NCBI GenBank assembly: GCA_031761405.1
Contig: JASEVX010000003.1
Coordinates: forward strand, 19,434,349 to 19,498,348
Length of the DNA: 64,000 bases
From: Serripes groenlandicus
Taxonomy: Eukaryota; Mollusca; Bivalvia; Cardiida; Cardiidae
Reading direction: 5' to 3'
Part shown: positions 22,771 through 32,401 of the stretch, piece by piece
How positions within the stretch are numbered: position 1 is the first letter of the stretch
Layout of the letters: each line of letters starts with the position of its first letter
Notes under the pieces: model-generated
Databases searched by the model: none
What the model saw: the letters and a program-made list of their open reading frames with translations, nothing else
Told to the model about the DNA's origin: nothing
Position numbers and translations under genes: made by a program

Positions 22771-23840
22771 GTATGCAAACGTTACTTGGACCAGCTTTTC
22801 GAACATAGGCAGATACGGGTAGGATGGGACTCCCTATTATCGGTGTACTTACGTTTTTTTTGAGAAAAAAAATATAAAGCAAACTTAACTGTAAATTATA
22901 TCCACTGTCACTTATTCCTTTATATGTCCTTGTTAATTAACTTACACAAAATAATCATTCAATGCTGTGCAAAGTTCCAAAAATCGAGGCCATTCGCAGC
23001 CATTTTGAAATTGACATCCAGGGGAGGCAATCACTCACCGGTGTAATTTGAAAAATCATTGGTATGGTGGCCAGGTTTTACCATTTAAAAAAAAAATAAT
23101 ATGGTTTTACATGAAAATGAATCTTTTATTAACAAAGGATTATTTTATGTGAAACGCTGAACGCTATACCCTGTGACGCGCTTCGACTCCTTTGCAACTG
23201 CTCATAATCGGGAGAATCACAAGTTGATGCAGCTGAAGTGTGACCGGGCCTATAGATACGACTATAACTCACCTTCCGCCAGCAAAACTACTTTTATAAC
23301 TTGTTTAAGCCTCATCCCACTTTACGTGCGTTAGAAAATAACGTACGCCTTTGTAACACTTTATTATACGGATGCGAAAAATGTTTACTAAGACCAGTAA
23401 AAAAAGGGGGAATCACATACACATACGTGTTAACATATATGTTTTACTACGGAAATCAAAATCCTAGCATGTTAATACGCTGTGTTACATAACTATGGAG
23501 TATCATATTAGTTATTATTTACAATGATGTTAAAGGTCTACATCGTGTGTTACTTATTTAAACATTGATATATTTTAATTCACCAATCAAACAAAATCGG
23601 ACGAACCCCAGAGCTGTGTGTCCGACACGAACTTTACCGATTGAGGTTGAAAGCAGCTAGCTTAGCCCACGTAAAGATCTTCCCAATGACTTTGTCTCAG
23701 AAGATGATGCTGTATAAATTATTTTTAAATGGAATCGATGAGAAAATATTTTATTATATGAAGAGTATATTTGCATATACCAGCTTACAATGTCTTTCAA
23801 CTAGTATGTTTTTAACGTTATGGGCCCAATAAAGTTTAAA
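22771..23840. other. Unassigned spacer
   Basis: No recognisable gene. Two short plus-strand frames (23301-23492 and 23641-23832) have no motif. A purine-poor stretch and a run of A at 23083-23094 are the only low-complexity parts. Confidence 0.3.
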
Positions 23841-23844
23841 GTAA

Positions 23845-24330
23845 TTGATAGTTTTGATACAACTTTAATTAACATTTATCAGCAAATAAGTGTTTAAATG
23901 CGATTTAAACGTTGGTTTCTGACAGAGAACATGCTGTATTAATACAATCTTAGTTTAGTCTACTTGTACCTCTTAATAAATATGTATAATAATTACACTT
24001 TTCTCGAATATTATATATCACGTGTCATCTACTGAAACTATACTATATGTATTGCTTTACAAATGTTTATTATGTATATGTTGCAACAGCATGTTAAATG
24101 TTATGCAAATAAAGAACTTGATACAATTGTAATTAACATTAATCAGACCAGAAGTGTTTTAAGTACAATTTAAACGTTTGTTTCTGACAGAGAACATGAT
24201 GTATTGATACACCTTTAAATCATCAAAAATTAGTATTTGAATGCGATTTAAACGTGCGTTTCTTAAATGAAATGCTGTATCGATACATCTGTAATTAACA
24301 CTCTTCAGAAAATAAGTGTTTAATTGTGTT
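23845..24330. repeat. Diverged tandem repeat, ~110-bp unit
   Basis: Units share 'attaacatttatcag', 'aagtgtttaaatgcgattta' and 'aacgttggtttctgacagag', with landmarks near 23870, 24130, 24230 and 24295. One unit boundary is interrupted by about 150 bp of unrelated AT-rich sequence. Confidence 0.6.
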
Positions 24331-24859
24331 ATTTGAAAATATTATTTCAATTACCGAAAGTTCCCTGGAAATATAATCTAGATATAATCTAGATCGTTGT
24401 AACTGTCATCTCAATATATTTCCTAAAGTGCCTAGAACTGCCATTTACTTCGTGAAATTAAAATCCAATTAATTAATTTACATCCATTCCTAATTGCACG
24501 AACAAGTATGACAAGCGAACACACATAATAACAATTACAAGAGGCAATACGACAAGCAGATAGAACAAAATGACATCTCAATCACACAATACATCAAGTG
24601 AACCACGATGAAGGATAACTCGAACACCCATAATGGTAAGTGAACTCGACAGACCCCGTTTAACGAGTATTTTACAGTTTTGTCTGAATAAATACTACCT
24701 CGAGATATAATGATAACGAATAACATTTACTATTGCTTCTGTATTTTGGATAAAAACATAATTGTTCTGTATTTTCAGCAAAATCTGCAGTGCGACGTAT
24801 TGCTTGTTTTACATTGTGTTGGTGATATTGACATTCAGAAGAGAAAATCAAGGTAATAC
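24331..24859. other. Unassigned spacer
   Basis: No gene or repeat of note. The 12-base word atataatctaga occurs twice in tandem near 24370. Confidence 0.3.
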
Positions 24860-25220
24860 GTTCATTGATCGTATTAGCCTGTGTTAAGATTTACACAACC
24901 GTATACTATAGGTAAGAATTAAATACTGCCTTCGCTTTCATTATTCTGTGTTTATATCTACACATCCATGTACCATATGTAATAATTATATACTGCCACT
25001 GCTCGTAGTAGACTGTGTTTAGATCTACTCAACCGTATCATATAGGTACAACTTTAATAGAGTCAACCGTGTACTATAGGTAATAATTGATTACTGCCAT
25101 TGCTCATATAATTCTGTTTTTAAATCTACTCAAACGTATCCTATATGTAAGAATTAAATATTGCCATTGTTCGTATTTATCTGTTTTTTGATTGACTCGA
25201 CCTTGTACTATAGGTTATTT
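24860..25220. repeat. Tandem repeat, ~75-90-bp unit with 'tactgccattgctc'
   Basis: About four diverged units, each with 'ataggtaataatt', 'actgccattgctcat' and 'tctgtttt...atctactcaa'. The same unit recurs at 41845-42000. The array ends about 85 bp before the hairpin array at 25305, so the two families adjoin here but not at 41.9 kb. Confidence 0.7.
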
Positions 25221-25304
25221 TTAGGTTATCAAAGTACTGAAAGTACGTCTGGGAAGTGATTTTAGAGTGATGTCAGCCAGGTGCAGATGGGATAATGAAA
25301 TGAT

Positions 25305-25690
25305 CCTTAAACGACACTAGTGTCTGGTTGCCAGTGTCGTTTGGTGTTAAACGACACTGGAGTCTGAAAATTTATTAATTATACATCTAGTTCCTCAAAC
25401 GATACTAGTGTCTGGTTGCCAGTGTCGTTTAGTGTTAAACGACACTGGAGTCTGAAAAATGAAAATTACATATCCAGTTCCTTAAACGATACTAGTGTCT
25501 GGTTGCCAGCGTCGTTTAGTGTTAAACGACACTGGAGTCTGATAATTGATTCTGTAAACTGTGTTGAAAAAATTAAAGTTAGATATCTAGTTCCTTAAAC
25601 GACACTAGTGTCTGGTTGCCAGTATCGTTCATGATAAACGATACTAGATTCTGGTTGCCAGTATCGTTTATGATAAACGATACTAGATAC
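25305..25690. repeat. Hairpin satellite array A (~88-bp unit)
   Basis: About four units. Each begins ccttaaacgacactagtgtc and contains ccagtgtcgttta followed after a 4-base loop (gtgt) by its exact reverse complement taaacgacactgg, a perfect 13-bp stem in the better copies. Units start near 25308, 25393, 25481 and 25591. The last part switches to a variant stem (cgtttatgataaacg). The array ends with 'gacaccaacttcaccttacc', which also ends array B at 61.06 kb, so the two arrays share an edge and not only a unit. Confidence 0.85.
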
Positions 25691-25866
25691 TAGACACTAG
25701 ACACCAACTTCACCTTACCAACCTCGAATACTTAAGAGATTATTTTAGATTAAAAACTTTACTCGACAAAATCAGACACCTATTTTAGATCTCTGATAGA
25801 ATGTAGGTCTTCAACAACTAATGACCAATTTTTTATCTCTATTTAATCGTTGATTTAATTCGATAT

Positions 25867-25876
25867 AAACTCCAAC
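25867..25876. repeat. Target-site duplication AAACTCCAAC (left)
   Basis: Ten bases repeated exactly at 26141-26150, on either side of the SINE at 25877-26140. Confidence 0.75.
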
Positions 25877-26140
25877 GAGTTGAGTGATTGATTGGTTGGT
25901 GATTTACGCCGCTTTCAACAACATTTCAGTTATATCTCGGCGTTTCCTAGGTAAATTACCAATACTACTTGTTTATTGATACTGACACCAGCCAGTCAGT
26001 CGTAATGCTATCCTTGAGCGACAAGGAGGGCAGTCATTACTACCATATTTGAAGTATTTTGAATGACCGGGCCTGGGATCGAACACGCGACCCCCCGCAC
26101 TCGAGGCAGTAGCTTTACCACTACCATATAGAGGCGGTCG
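25877..26140 (-). mobile_element. tRNA-derived SINE, second family
   Basis: Flanked by an exact 10-bp duplication. In the minus orientation the pol III B box reads from ggtcgcgtgttcgatccc near 26070-26090, and the 3' part carries the conserved core acgccgctttcaaca...atttcagttatat (here reversed) at about 25905-25945. The middle differs from the SINEs at 13.6 and 55.6 kb, so this is a separate family with the same 3' core. Length about 264 bp. Its own transcription would come from pol III. Confidence 0.8.
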
Positions 26141-26150
26141 AAACTCCAAC
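26141..26150. repeat. Target-site duplication AAACTCCAAC (right)
   Basis: Right copy of the 10-bp duplication for the SINE at 25877-26140. Confidence 0.75.
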
Positions 26151-26189
26151 AAGACCGCCTGTATAAAACATATTATAAATGACAGTTTA

Positions 26190-26550
26190 ACAGTCTAAAA
26201 ACAAGACGAATTTTGATGCAATGCATCAAAGACGCCGCGCATAATTTTGAAGCATGGCTTGAAGGAAGCAGATGAAGTTCTGTACATTTAAATAACCTGT
26301 GCAAACGGACAGGATCTGTTTCAATATGTTGAACATGAACGCCAAATGTCCCTTTATTTAAACAAGAAGGCCAAGATATGCCTATATTGCTCACCTGGCT
26401 ACCATAGTCTATAATAAAAGGTTACCAAGAGCAGAAAAGGGGTCACCTTTGACGTAGGGATAAGGCGTTTTATATACTAAAATCTATGTGATATTCAGCA
26501 TGTGAAGTTTAAGTCGTGAACTGACAAGTTTAGTCCTGAAACCATTTGGT
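26190..26550 (-). repeat. Dispersed ~350-bp repeat, copy 1
   Basis: Reverse complement of 61075-61420. Shared landmarks are gacgaattttgatgcaatgc, 'tgaaggaagcagatg', 'caagaaggccaagatatgcc' and 'gatattcagcat'. It contains an open minus-strand frame (26173-26394) whose C-terminal phrase ASLMHCIKIRLV is also open in copy 2. That frame is short and I do not call it a gene. Each copy lies next to a hairpin array. Confidence 0.75.
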
Positions 26551-27269
26551 TTACAGTTTGCTTAACATTGACTGCAAGTATAATGTGTCATTCCAGCTGA
26601 AGTTTCATAATTGTTACCAATTAACAGTTTTCAATCTGCTCTAACTAGATCAATTAGAGTTATATTGATTCATTGTTACAATAGGAGCATGTTTTCGTCA
26701 TAAGCACATACAACTGTTTACCAAAGTATTTCTGAATTGCCTTGCCACAAAAGCCTCGGTTTGCGGTAAAGGGTTGAACTTATGCTCTTAAAAATCTTAA
26801 AAAGACAGCATTTTATGCGTCTGAATATTGAGAAAGTATGAAACGATTATGGACACATCCGATATAAACCGATCTATAAATGAAGGTAAAGTTATAACAT
26901 TGTAACAATAGGAGGATTGGTCGTCATGAAAGAAATCTCCGTTTGCCACTCTATATTAAAAGAACATTCAAAAGTAAATAAATATTGGCTGAAAACCACA
27001 TCAATAATGTTCTTAAAATCTTACGGAGACGACTTAAAAAGCGTCTGCATAAGGCATATAAGGTCTATCAAAGGATATCGATATATCATATATAGAATAT
27101 CTATATCCTACCTTTGCAACGTATGAACAAGCGAGAAGCACTCTGGGCAGATAGTAGAGCTAATAAATATTTTAAAACTTGGTTTTATTATGTCAAAGAG
27201 CAGATTTCTAAACTTGATATAGATGTACGATTTGACTTAGATTATATTACGTCATACTATTTCCGGAAC
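26551..27269. other. Unassigned spacer
   Basis: No recognisable gene. A few short frames without motifs. It ends where the perfect inverted repeat of the DIRS-type element begins. Confidence 0.3.
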
Positions 27270-27308
27270 CAAATGAGATGTGCAGTGACCGTGTCAGTAT
27301 TTGTCAGT
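27270..27308 (+). repeat. Left terminal inverted repeat, 39 bp
   Basis: Begins caaatgagatgtgcagtgac and is an exact reverse complement of 28572-28610. Perfect identity argues for recent activity. Confidence 0.85.
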
Positions 27309-27594
27309 GCGCTGTTGTAGCTCGTTGAGTGAAGACCGCTTTGCGTTTACTCGATCCGCAACTCGACCGTGACGACATTTTTCTATGTCAGTCAGTGCAC
27401 TATTAAAAGATTCCTACAAACGTATATTCTTTGGAATATATAGAATCGTTTTTATAAGCTATTTAGGAAGCGATTAAGTTTTTAGTTTCGGCAAAATAAA
27501 CTTTATTTCTGTTCGCAGAAAAGAATTAGTGTCGTTATTTACGACTTCGGTTTACGATAATTGGTTTACGTATTGTTTTTGTCACACGTGCGTA

Positions 27595-28386
27595 ATGGCG
27601 GATACAGAGGTGCAAATCTCTAAGAGTAATACGGTTTCGGCTCTTTCTTCGGGAAAGAAGACGAATACAACGTCATCTAAGGCACCAATATTGCCGGTAC
27701 AAACCAAAAAGACCTTGGCAGAGAAGGCGCCTTTTAATTCCAAGGAACCGTTGAATAATCCTCCAATAAGAGAAGTTCTAGAAATTCTGCGCGTTCTAAA
27801 CACGAATTTTAATTCACAAAATGAACGTATTGACGAACAAAATGAACGCATAGAAAACCTTGTGGAAGGTTGGAGTTATGACGAATATGATGATAGTCAA
27901 ACTCAGTTAAGTGAAACTTATGAAGATGAACATGAGGTCGAGAGTAATTTATTATTTGACCAGGACGAAGGAAACTCTATATTTAAAGTTCTCTCACACA
28001 AATTCCAACAATCTGAACCGGTGGATGATGATGTTCACCCGGATTTGGCTATTCTAGTTAATAACTCATTTAGAAATGGAATTTCTGAAGATAAATTAGA
28101 AGAATTGTGTAAAAACATTCATCGGCCCCAAAATTGTGACTCTGTGGTGAAGACCCGTGTTAATCAAGGGATATGGCGTTTGCTCAAGAGTTATACTCAA
28201 ACTGAAGAGTCTAGATTGACTACAATTCAAGGTGTTTTGTTGAAAGCTTCTGCAAATTTGATAAAGCTAATTGAACAACTTGGTTATATGAACTCAGAAC
28301 ATGTGGAGTTAGGCACTACAGCTGTAGCACTCTTAGGCCATGCCAATAAAATGATTAATACAAAGAGAAAGGATTCCATAATCTGA
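27595..28386 (+). CDS. DIRS gag-like ORF1 protein, intact (263 aa)
   Basis: I chose the ATG at 27595 because the open frame further upstream (from 27529) has no ATG. The N-terminus is Ser/Lys/Thr-rich. Residues ~65-90 contain a heptad-like NFNSQNERIDEQNERIENL, a short coiled coil. An acidic stretch follows (~95-125). Residues ~160-240 hold the conserved block of DIRS gag-like proteins: HPDLAILVNNSFRNGISEDK, then RPQNCDSVVKTRVNQGIWRL, then a helical tail (GVLLKASANLIKLIEQLGYM). Family knowledge says this protein forms the particle of the element. The frame has no stop, which is unusual in this window. It lacks a zinc knuckle. Confidence 0.7.
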   Translation: MADTEVQISKSNTVSALSSGKKTNTTSSKAPILPVQTKKTLAEKAPFNSKEPLNNPPIREVLEILRVLNTNFNSQNERIDEQNERIENLVEGWSYDEYDDSQTQLSETYEDEHEVESNLLFDQDEGNSIFKVLSHKFQQSEPVDDDVHPDLAILVNNSFRNGISEDKLEELCKNIHRPQNCDSVVKTRVNQGIWRLLKSYTQTEESRLTTIQGVLLKASANLIKLIEQLGYMNSEHVELGTTAVALLGHANKMINTKRKDSII

Positions 28387-28435
28387 TCTAGATAACAAGT
28401 ATCATTATTTGGCCTCTGCGTTTCTGCCCTACACA

Positions 28436-28455
28436 GACTTTGAAGGGATCAAATG
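28436..28455 (-). repeat. Segment complementary to the right terminus of the DIRS-type element
   Basis: gactttgaagggatcaaatg is the reverse complement, with two differences, of catttgatcccttcaatagt at the right end (28605-28624). In DIRS elements an internal complementary region serves to restore the ends during circular replication. That role here is inferred. Confidence 0.5.
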
Positions 28456-28571
28456 CCCACCCTCCTCGCCCAAATAATGCGTGTAAGCAGAGTAATGCTA
28501 CAATACTCGTGGGGAAAGATTTTGATCCTTTAGACTAAAGCAAATTACACTTGCTATGTACAGCGTTTAAT

Positions 28572-28610
28572 ACTGACAAATACTGACACGGTCACTGCAC
28601 ATCTCATTTG
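28572..28610 (-). repeat. Right terminal inverted repeat, 39 bp
   Basis: Exact reverse complement of 27270-27308, reading actgacaaatactgacacgg at its left edge. Confidence 0.85.
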
Positions 28611-28723
28611 ATCCCTTCAATAGTCATATGACTATATAGAATTTGAAACAAACATCAACTTACAGGTAAGTCGTGTTTGTTTATTCTATTATCCCTTACA
28701 TAAACGCACTTTCGTCGTCAGTA

Positions 28724-28736
28724 CTATACTATACAA
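28724..28736. repeat. Target-site duplication CTATACTATACAA (left)
   Basis: Thirteen bases repeated exactly at 36251-36263, marking the ends of the LINE at 28737-36250. Confidence 0.9.
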
Positions 28737-29344
28737 TCCCCCCAGCTGGGCGGGGGTTAGAAATAGCCCAGCTGTCGGACTACATAGTGGTAGAAATCCA
28801 CCACTGTGCCTGCTCGTTTGCCGTGAGCTGCAACCCGTGTCGCCTGATGATGGGATCCTGGTAGTTGAGAGTGCTCGGAGTATGGCAATTTTAAACTCCG
28901 ATACTACAATACACTGCTTTGGCCTTGGGTTGGGTTAAACGGGAGGTCAGGAAGGCCCGCCCTGATCAATCGGCTGGTCATGTTTAGCCCTGATACCCTT
29001 TATTTAGTTACATTTTCTTTTTCGTTATATTAACTTTCTACGAAATATGTTATTTCATAAATATTTGTACCCGTTTACATTTGAGACAAGGTGTATTAGA
29101 AGGCAGTGGCTTCAGGGTCAATCGGTTAAAATAGATGTTTGATTGACGATCGTTCACTTTCTTATGGTAGTCCATGCTTGGTCGGATACCACGTGAAATA
29201 TCAGTTGCTCAATTTAGTCTGTTCTAGACGAGTATGCCGGTGGTGTAACTTTGGCGTAGACCGAGATGGATATCCCCGGAATACGTCCCCTTGTTGGGCT
29301 CCGTGGCGGGTGAAGGACACCACCGATGAATAATCAAAACTGAC
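28737..29344 (+). promoter_or_regulatory. LINE 5' UTR / internal promoter region
   Basis: About 600 bp from the C-run after the target duplication to the ORF1 start. Full length at the 5' end means reverse transcription ran to completion. LINEs of this group carry their promoter here, but no specific element is identified. Confidence 0.6.
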
Positions 29345-30840
29345 ATGGCCAACCCCAAAAAAGCCAAGCGTACCCTGTCAGATGTTTCAGATGATTCCGG
29401 TGACGAAAGTCACCGTTTTAATAGTTCTACTTTTCCCAGTTTTTTTGTTATTAAATCTACAGATGAAAACAAAACCATTACAACGCTGTCTCCATTTGTG
29501 ATTGAGAAACAATTATCATCTATTATTGGAACTCCAAAATCTGTCAAAAGTTTAAAAGACGGTACTTTACTTGTTGAAATTCCTCAAAAACTCAATCTGA
29601 AAATCTCTTAAATAAAAAAGTATTTTTTGAAGTACCTGTCAACATATATGCTCACCCTTTCCTAAATTCATCAAAGGGTGTCATAAGATGCAGGGAACTT
29701 GCAAATTGTAAAACAACTGAAGCAATTACTTAAAATTTAAAATGTCAAGGTGTTACAGATGTGAAACGTATCAAATTGTACAGAGATGGGTCTGAAATAT
29801 TGACCAACACTTACATTTTTACTTTTGATACGCCAAATTTACCAAAAGAAATCAAAATTGGTTACCAAATAGTCAAGGTTGATTGTTACGTACCCAATCC
29901 CTTGCACTGTTATCGGTGTCAAAAGTTCGGTCACCACGAGAGTAAATGTAATGGTTCCTATGTCTGTAGTAATTGTACTTTTGTTGGAAATGATCACCAG
30001 TTGTCTACCTGTACTAATACTGTTAAATGTGCGAACTGTGGCCTGAATTATGCTGCAAGTTCGAAGGAATGTTCTTTTTGGCTTACACAGAAAGAAATAC
30101 TTAATGTTAAGTATAAACAAAATGTTAGTTTTGTGGAGGCCAAGAGGATTGTTGCTCAACAACAAGACATTGCAGCTAGATTTAATGGTGACAACAGTTT
30201 CGCATCTTAAACTAGACCAACTGCTATCAGGCCTGTAGTCAATACACCGCCACCCTCACAAGAATGTACTACATGCCATTGCCTTTTGAAGGTTCTATCT
30301 CAAAAATTTCCCGACATCAGTTTACAGTTAAAAGCAATTATGTCAAATGAACAGCCCTCTACTTCTGCCCATTCTTCATTACCATCAATTAACAAAGAAA
30401 CCTCTGGCAGTGCTGCATCATCTTCGAAAGAAAATGAGTCTTCTTCTAAACAAATTGAGTCTTCTTCGAAGGAAATTGAGTCTTCTTCTAAAGAAATTAA
30501 ATCATCTTCTTCTGGAGAAATTGGGTCTTCTCCTAGAGAAGTTGAGTCTTCTCCTAAAGAAGTTGAGTCCTCTTCTGGAGAAATTGAGTCTTCTCCTAGA
30601 GAAGTTGAGTCTTCTCCTAAAGAAGTTGAGTCCTCTTCCAAAGAATTGATTCTTCAAAAGGAAAGGAATCTTCTAAAGTTATAAAAAATAATTCAAAACA
30701 TACAAGTAAATCACCTGATATGAAAAAGTCTTCAATTATTTCACTTAAACCAAACCAACAAAACAAACCTAAGTCAAAATCACACTCAAAGCCCGATTCT
30801 GAAGGCTTTGAGAAACAAAAACCTAGAAAAATTAAGGTCC
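29345..30840 (+). pseudogene. LINE ORF1 (nucleic-acid-binding protein), 5' part, broken
   Basis: Starts at the ATG at 29345 (MANPKKAKRTLSDVSDDSG). The first 88 codons include the RNA-recognition-like segment SVKSLKDGTLLVEIPQ. A frameshift and stops follow at ~29600-29760, then the frame resumes with GYQIVKVDCYVPNPLHCYRC and three Cys-rich knuckles at ~29905-30085 (CYRCQKFGHHESKC, CSNC...HQLSTC, CANCGLNYAASSKEC). An in-frame stop at 30208 precedes a Ser/Glu-rich repeat region (30420-30650). The protein packages element RNA in related LINEs. The coding sequence resumes beyond the insertion at about 32190-32401. Confidence 0.85.
30420..30650 (+). repeat. In-frame ~30-bp repeats in ORF1 (Ser/Glu-rich)
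   Basis: Runs of (S)SSKEIE/SSPKEVE-type units, from ten-codon repeats such as gagtcttcttctaaagaaat. Sub-units 30535-30590 and 30595-30650 are nearly identical 66-bp copies. The reading frame is preserved through the array, which suggests that expansion happened while the ORF was under selection. Open frames on the opposite strand here are by-products of the repeat. Confidence 0.75.
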
Positions 30841-30999
30841 AATAAGATAGAGCTAGTGACTCTCAACCTAAAATTAATATATCTATAGGTGCTACCTATT
30901 TACGAAAAAACGCAAGATAAATATAAACAAAAATTAAAGAACATACTTTGGCCATACAAAAAGGATTTATAAGTAATTGACTAGACAATAATAATGTTA

Positions 31000-32183
31000 A
31001 TGTCATGTTTCTTGCATTATCAAAACATATTTGGAATTCGTATTGCTGTCGTCTATTATTATGAACAGAAAATAAAAAAGTAAAAACTTTCAGAAAATCA
31101 AGGAATACATTTATAATGAACGAGGTTAAAACATGAGGGCCAAGATGATCCTTAATCGATCACCTGCATTATGGTAAAGAAGCAAATAGATCAGCCCTTT
31201 TCTGGCGACTACCTTTTTCAACCAGTCAATATGACTGGAACAAATTATGTAAGGGGTCACATTTCTGCTAAACCCTTTCCCTATTAGAGACAGTTTCTGA
31301 GGCCTATGCAACAGACGATTTAGGAAAAGATTGTCACCAAAAGAACAATTGCTCCTTATGAGAAAGTTATCCTTTTGCCACAATGTTTGATAAATAATTA
31401 TACTTTGAATGAATGTGGCAATAGCTCATGTATAGGAATTTGGGGTCTTTCATGTTGATACCACTTTTTTTGCGGGAAACGACGTCGCTCCATTGACGTT
31501 ACGCCAAGATGAAGTGTAACGGAAATGACGTCACGTCCTTCTTTGGCAACGTTACAGTCAAAATTTAGGTTTGGACTTAGAAGGCTAATGCTGTCGGTTT
31601 TTTGACGAACGGGAAAACATATTTATGTTATTATGTTTTAACTTTTCGTACAAATGTTTATTCCCACATAACACAGCATTTTAATGATGTTAAATATCTA
31701 TTTAAAAAAAAAAATGATTAAAAAGACGACAATAATTTTCAATCCGTGTTTTTCCGCTTATTTTATACATACCCAAAATACCGATTTTAAAAAAAATGAT
31801 TAAAAAGACGACAATTATTTTTCAATCCGTGTTTTTCTGCTCATTTTATACATACCCAAAATACCGATTTAAAAAAATGATTAAAAAGACGACAATAATT
31901 TTCAATCCGTGTTTTTCCGCTCATTTTATACATACCCAAAATACCGATTTTAAAAAAAATGATTAAAAAGACGACAATAATTTTCAATCCGTGTTTTTCT
32001 GCTCATTTTATACATACCCAAAATACCGATTTAAAAATATGATTAAAAAGACGACAATAATTTTCAATCTTTGTTTTACGTCTGCCTTTTATACATATCC
32101 AAAATGGCGGCCCCCATGGATTTTTCCCCCAGTTTCATTTCAAAAAGCTTCATGGGTTATTGAAAAAAAAAAAAAAAAAAAAA
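31000..32183. mobile_element. Insertion within LINE ORF1, ending in poly(A)
   Basis: ORF1 coding sequence fades near 30900-31000 and a fitting C-terminal segment resumes at about 32190. The ~1.2 kb between has no coding sense. It holds a MITE-like piece (31263-31400, with ccctttccctattagagaca and gcaacagacgattta), an ~81-bp tandem array and a 22-base A run at 32163-32183. Its borders are approximate and I found no target duplication. It may be a composite of more than one insertion. Confidence 0.5.
31714..32110. repeat. Tandem array, ~81-bp unit, five copies
   Basis: Units start with atgattaaaaagacgacaat at 31714, 31796, 31877, 31959 and 32039. The first four are nearly identical apart from A-run length and ttccgcttat/ttctgctcat differences. 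The fifth is more diverged. High identity suggests recent expansion within the LINE. Confidence 0.9.
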
Positions 32184-32189
32184 ATCTCA

Positions 32190-32401
32190 CACCTGTTAAC
32201 TATAAGCGAAAAAACCCATTCATGGTTTTTTTTCGTACTAATCGTTATGAGAAATTGGATGACATGGAGACACAGGAAACTGAGTCTCCTAGTCCATGGT
32301 CGGATCTGAAAGATGACTGGAATCATAATATTGATTCCTGGCAGACATCGGTAGCTGAAATCAAAATATGTGAACCTGTATTCCAAGCACTTCCGAAATG
32401 A
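32190..32401 (+). pseudogene. LINE ORF1 C-terminus, resumed after the insertion
   Basis: The frame reads FRTNRYEKLDDMETQETE...ICEPVFQALPK and ends at 32401. Its stop overlaps the ORF2 start in the sequence ATGA (32398-32401), the arrangement that allows termination-reinitiation in this LINE group. The overlap supports this being the true ORF1 end. Confidence 0.75.

Larger units (their letters stand above)
27270..28610 (+). mobile_element. Compact DIRS-type element with gag only
   Basis: Bounded by 39-bp perfect inverted repeats (27270-27308 and 28572-28610). Between them is one intact ORF that looks like the gag-like ORF1 of DIRS retrotransposons. No reverse transcriptase, RNase H, methyltransferase-like domain or tyrosine recombinase is present. 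After the ORF, 28436-28455 is complementary to the right terminus (28605-28625, 19 of 21 positions), as in the internal complementary region of DIRS elements. No target duplication is visible, as expected for recombinase-driven insertion. Inverted similarity beyond the perfect repeat is weak (aatagt...atgac on both sides), so the true ends could lie slightly further out. Confidence 0.65.

Noticed and set aside
25305..25690. CRISPR-like array
   Set aside because: Repeats are long, palindromic and adjacent without unique spacers, and the DNA is eukaryotic.
30300..30649. Acidic minus-strand frame and Leu-rich plus-strand frame in LINE ORF1
   Set aside because: Both are by-products of the in-frame Ser/Glu repeat of ORF1.
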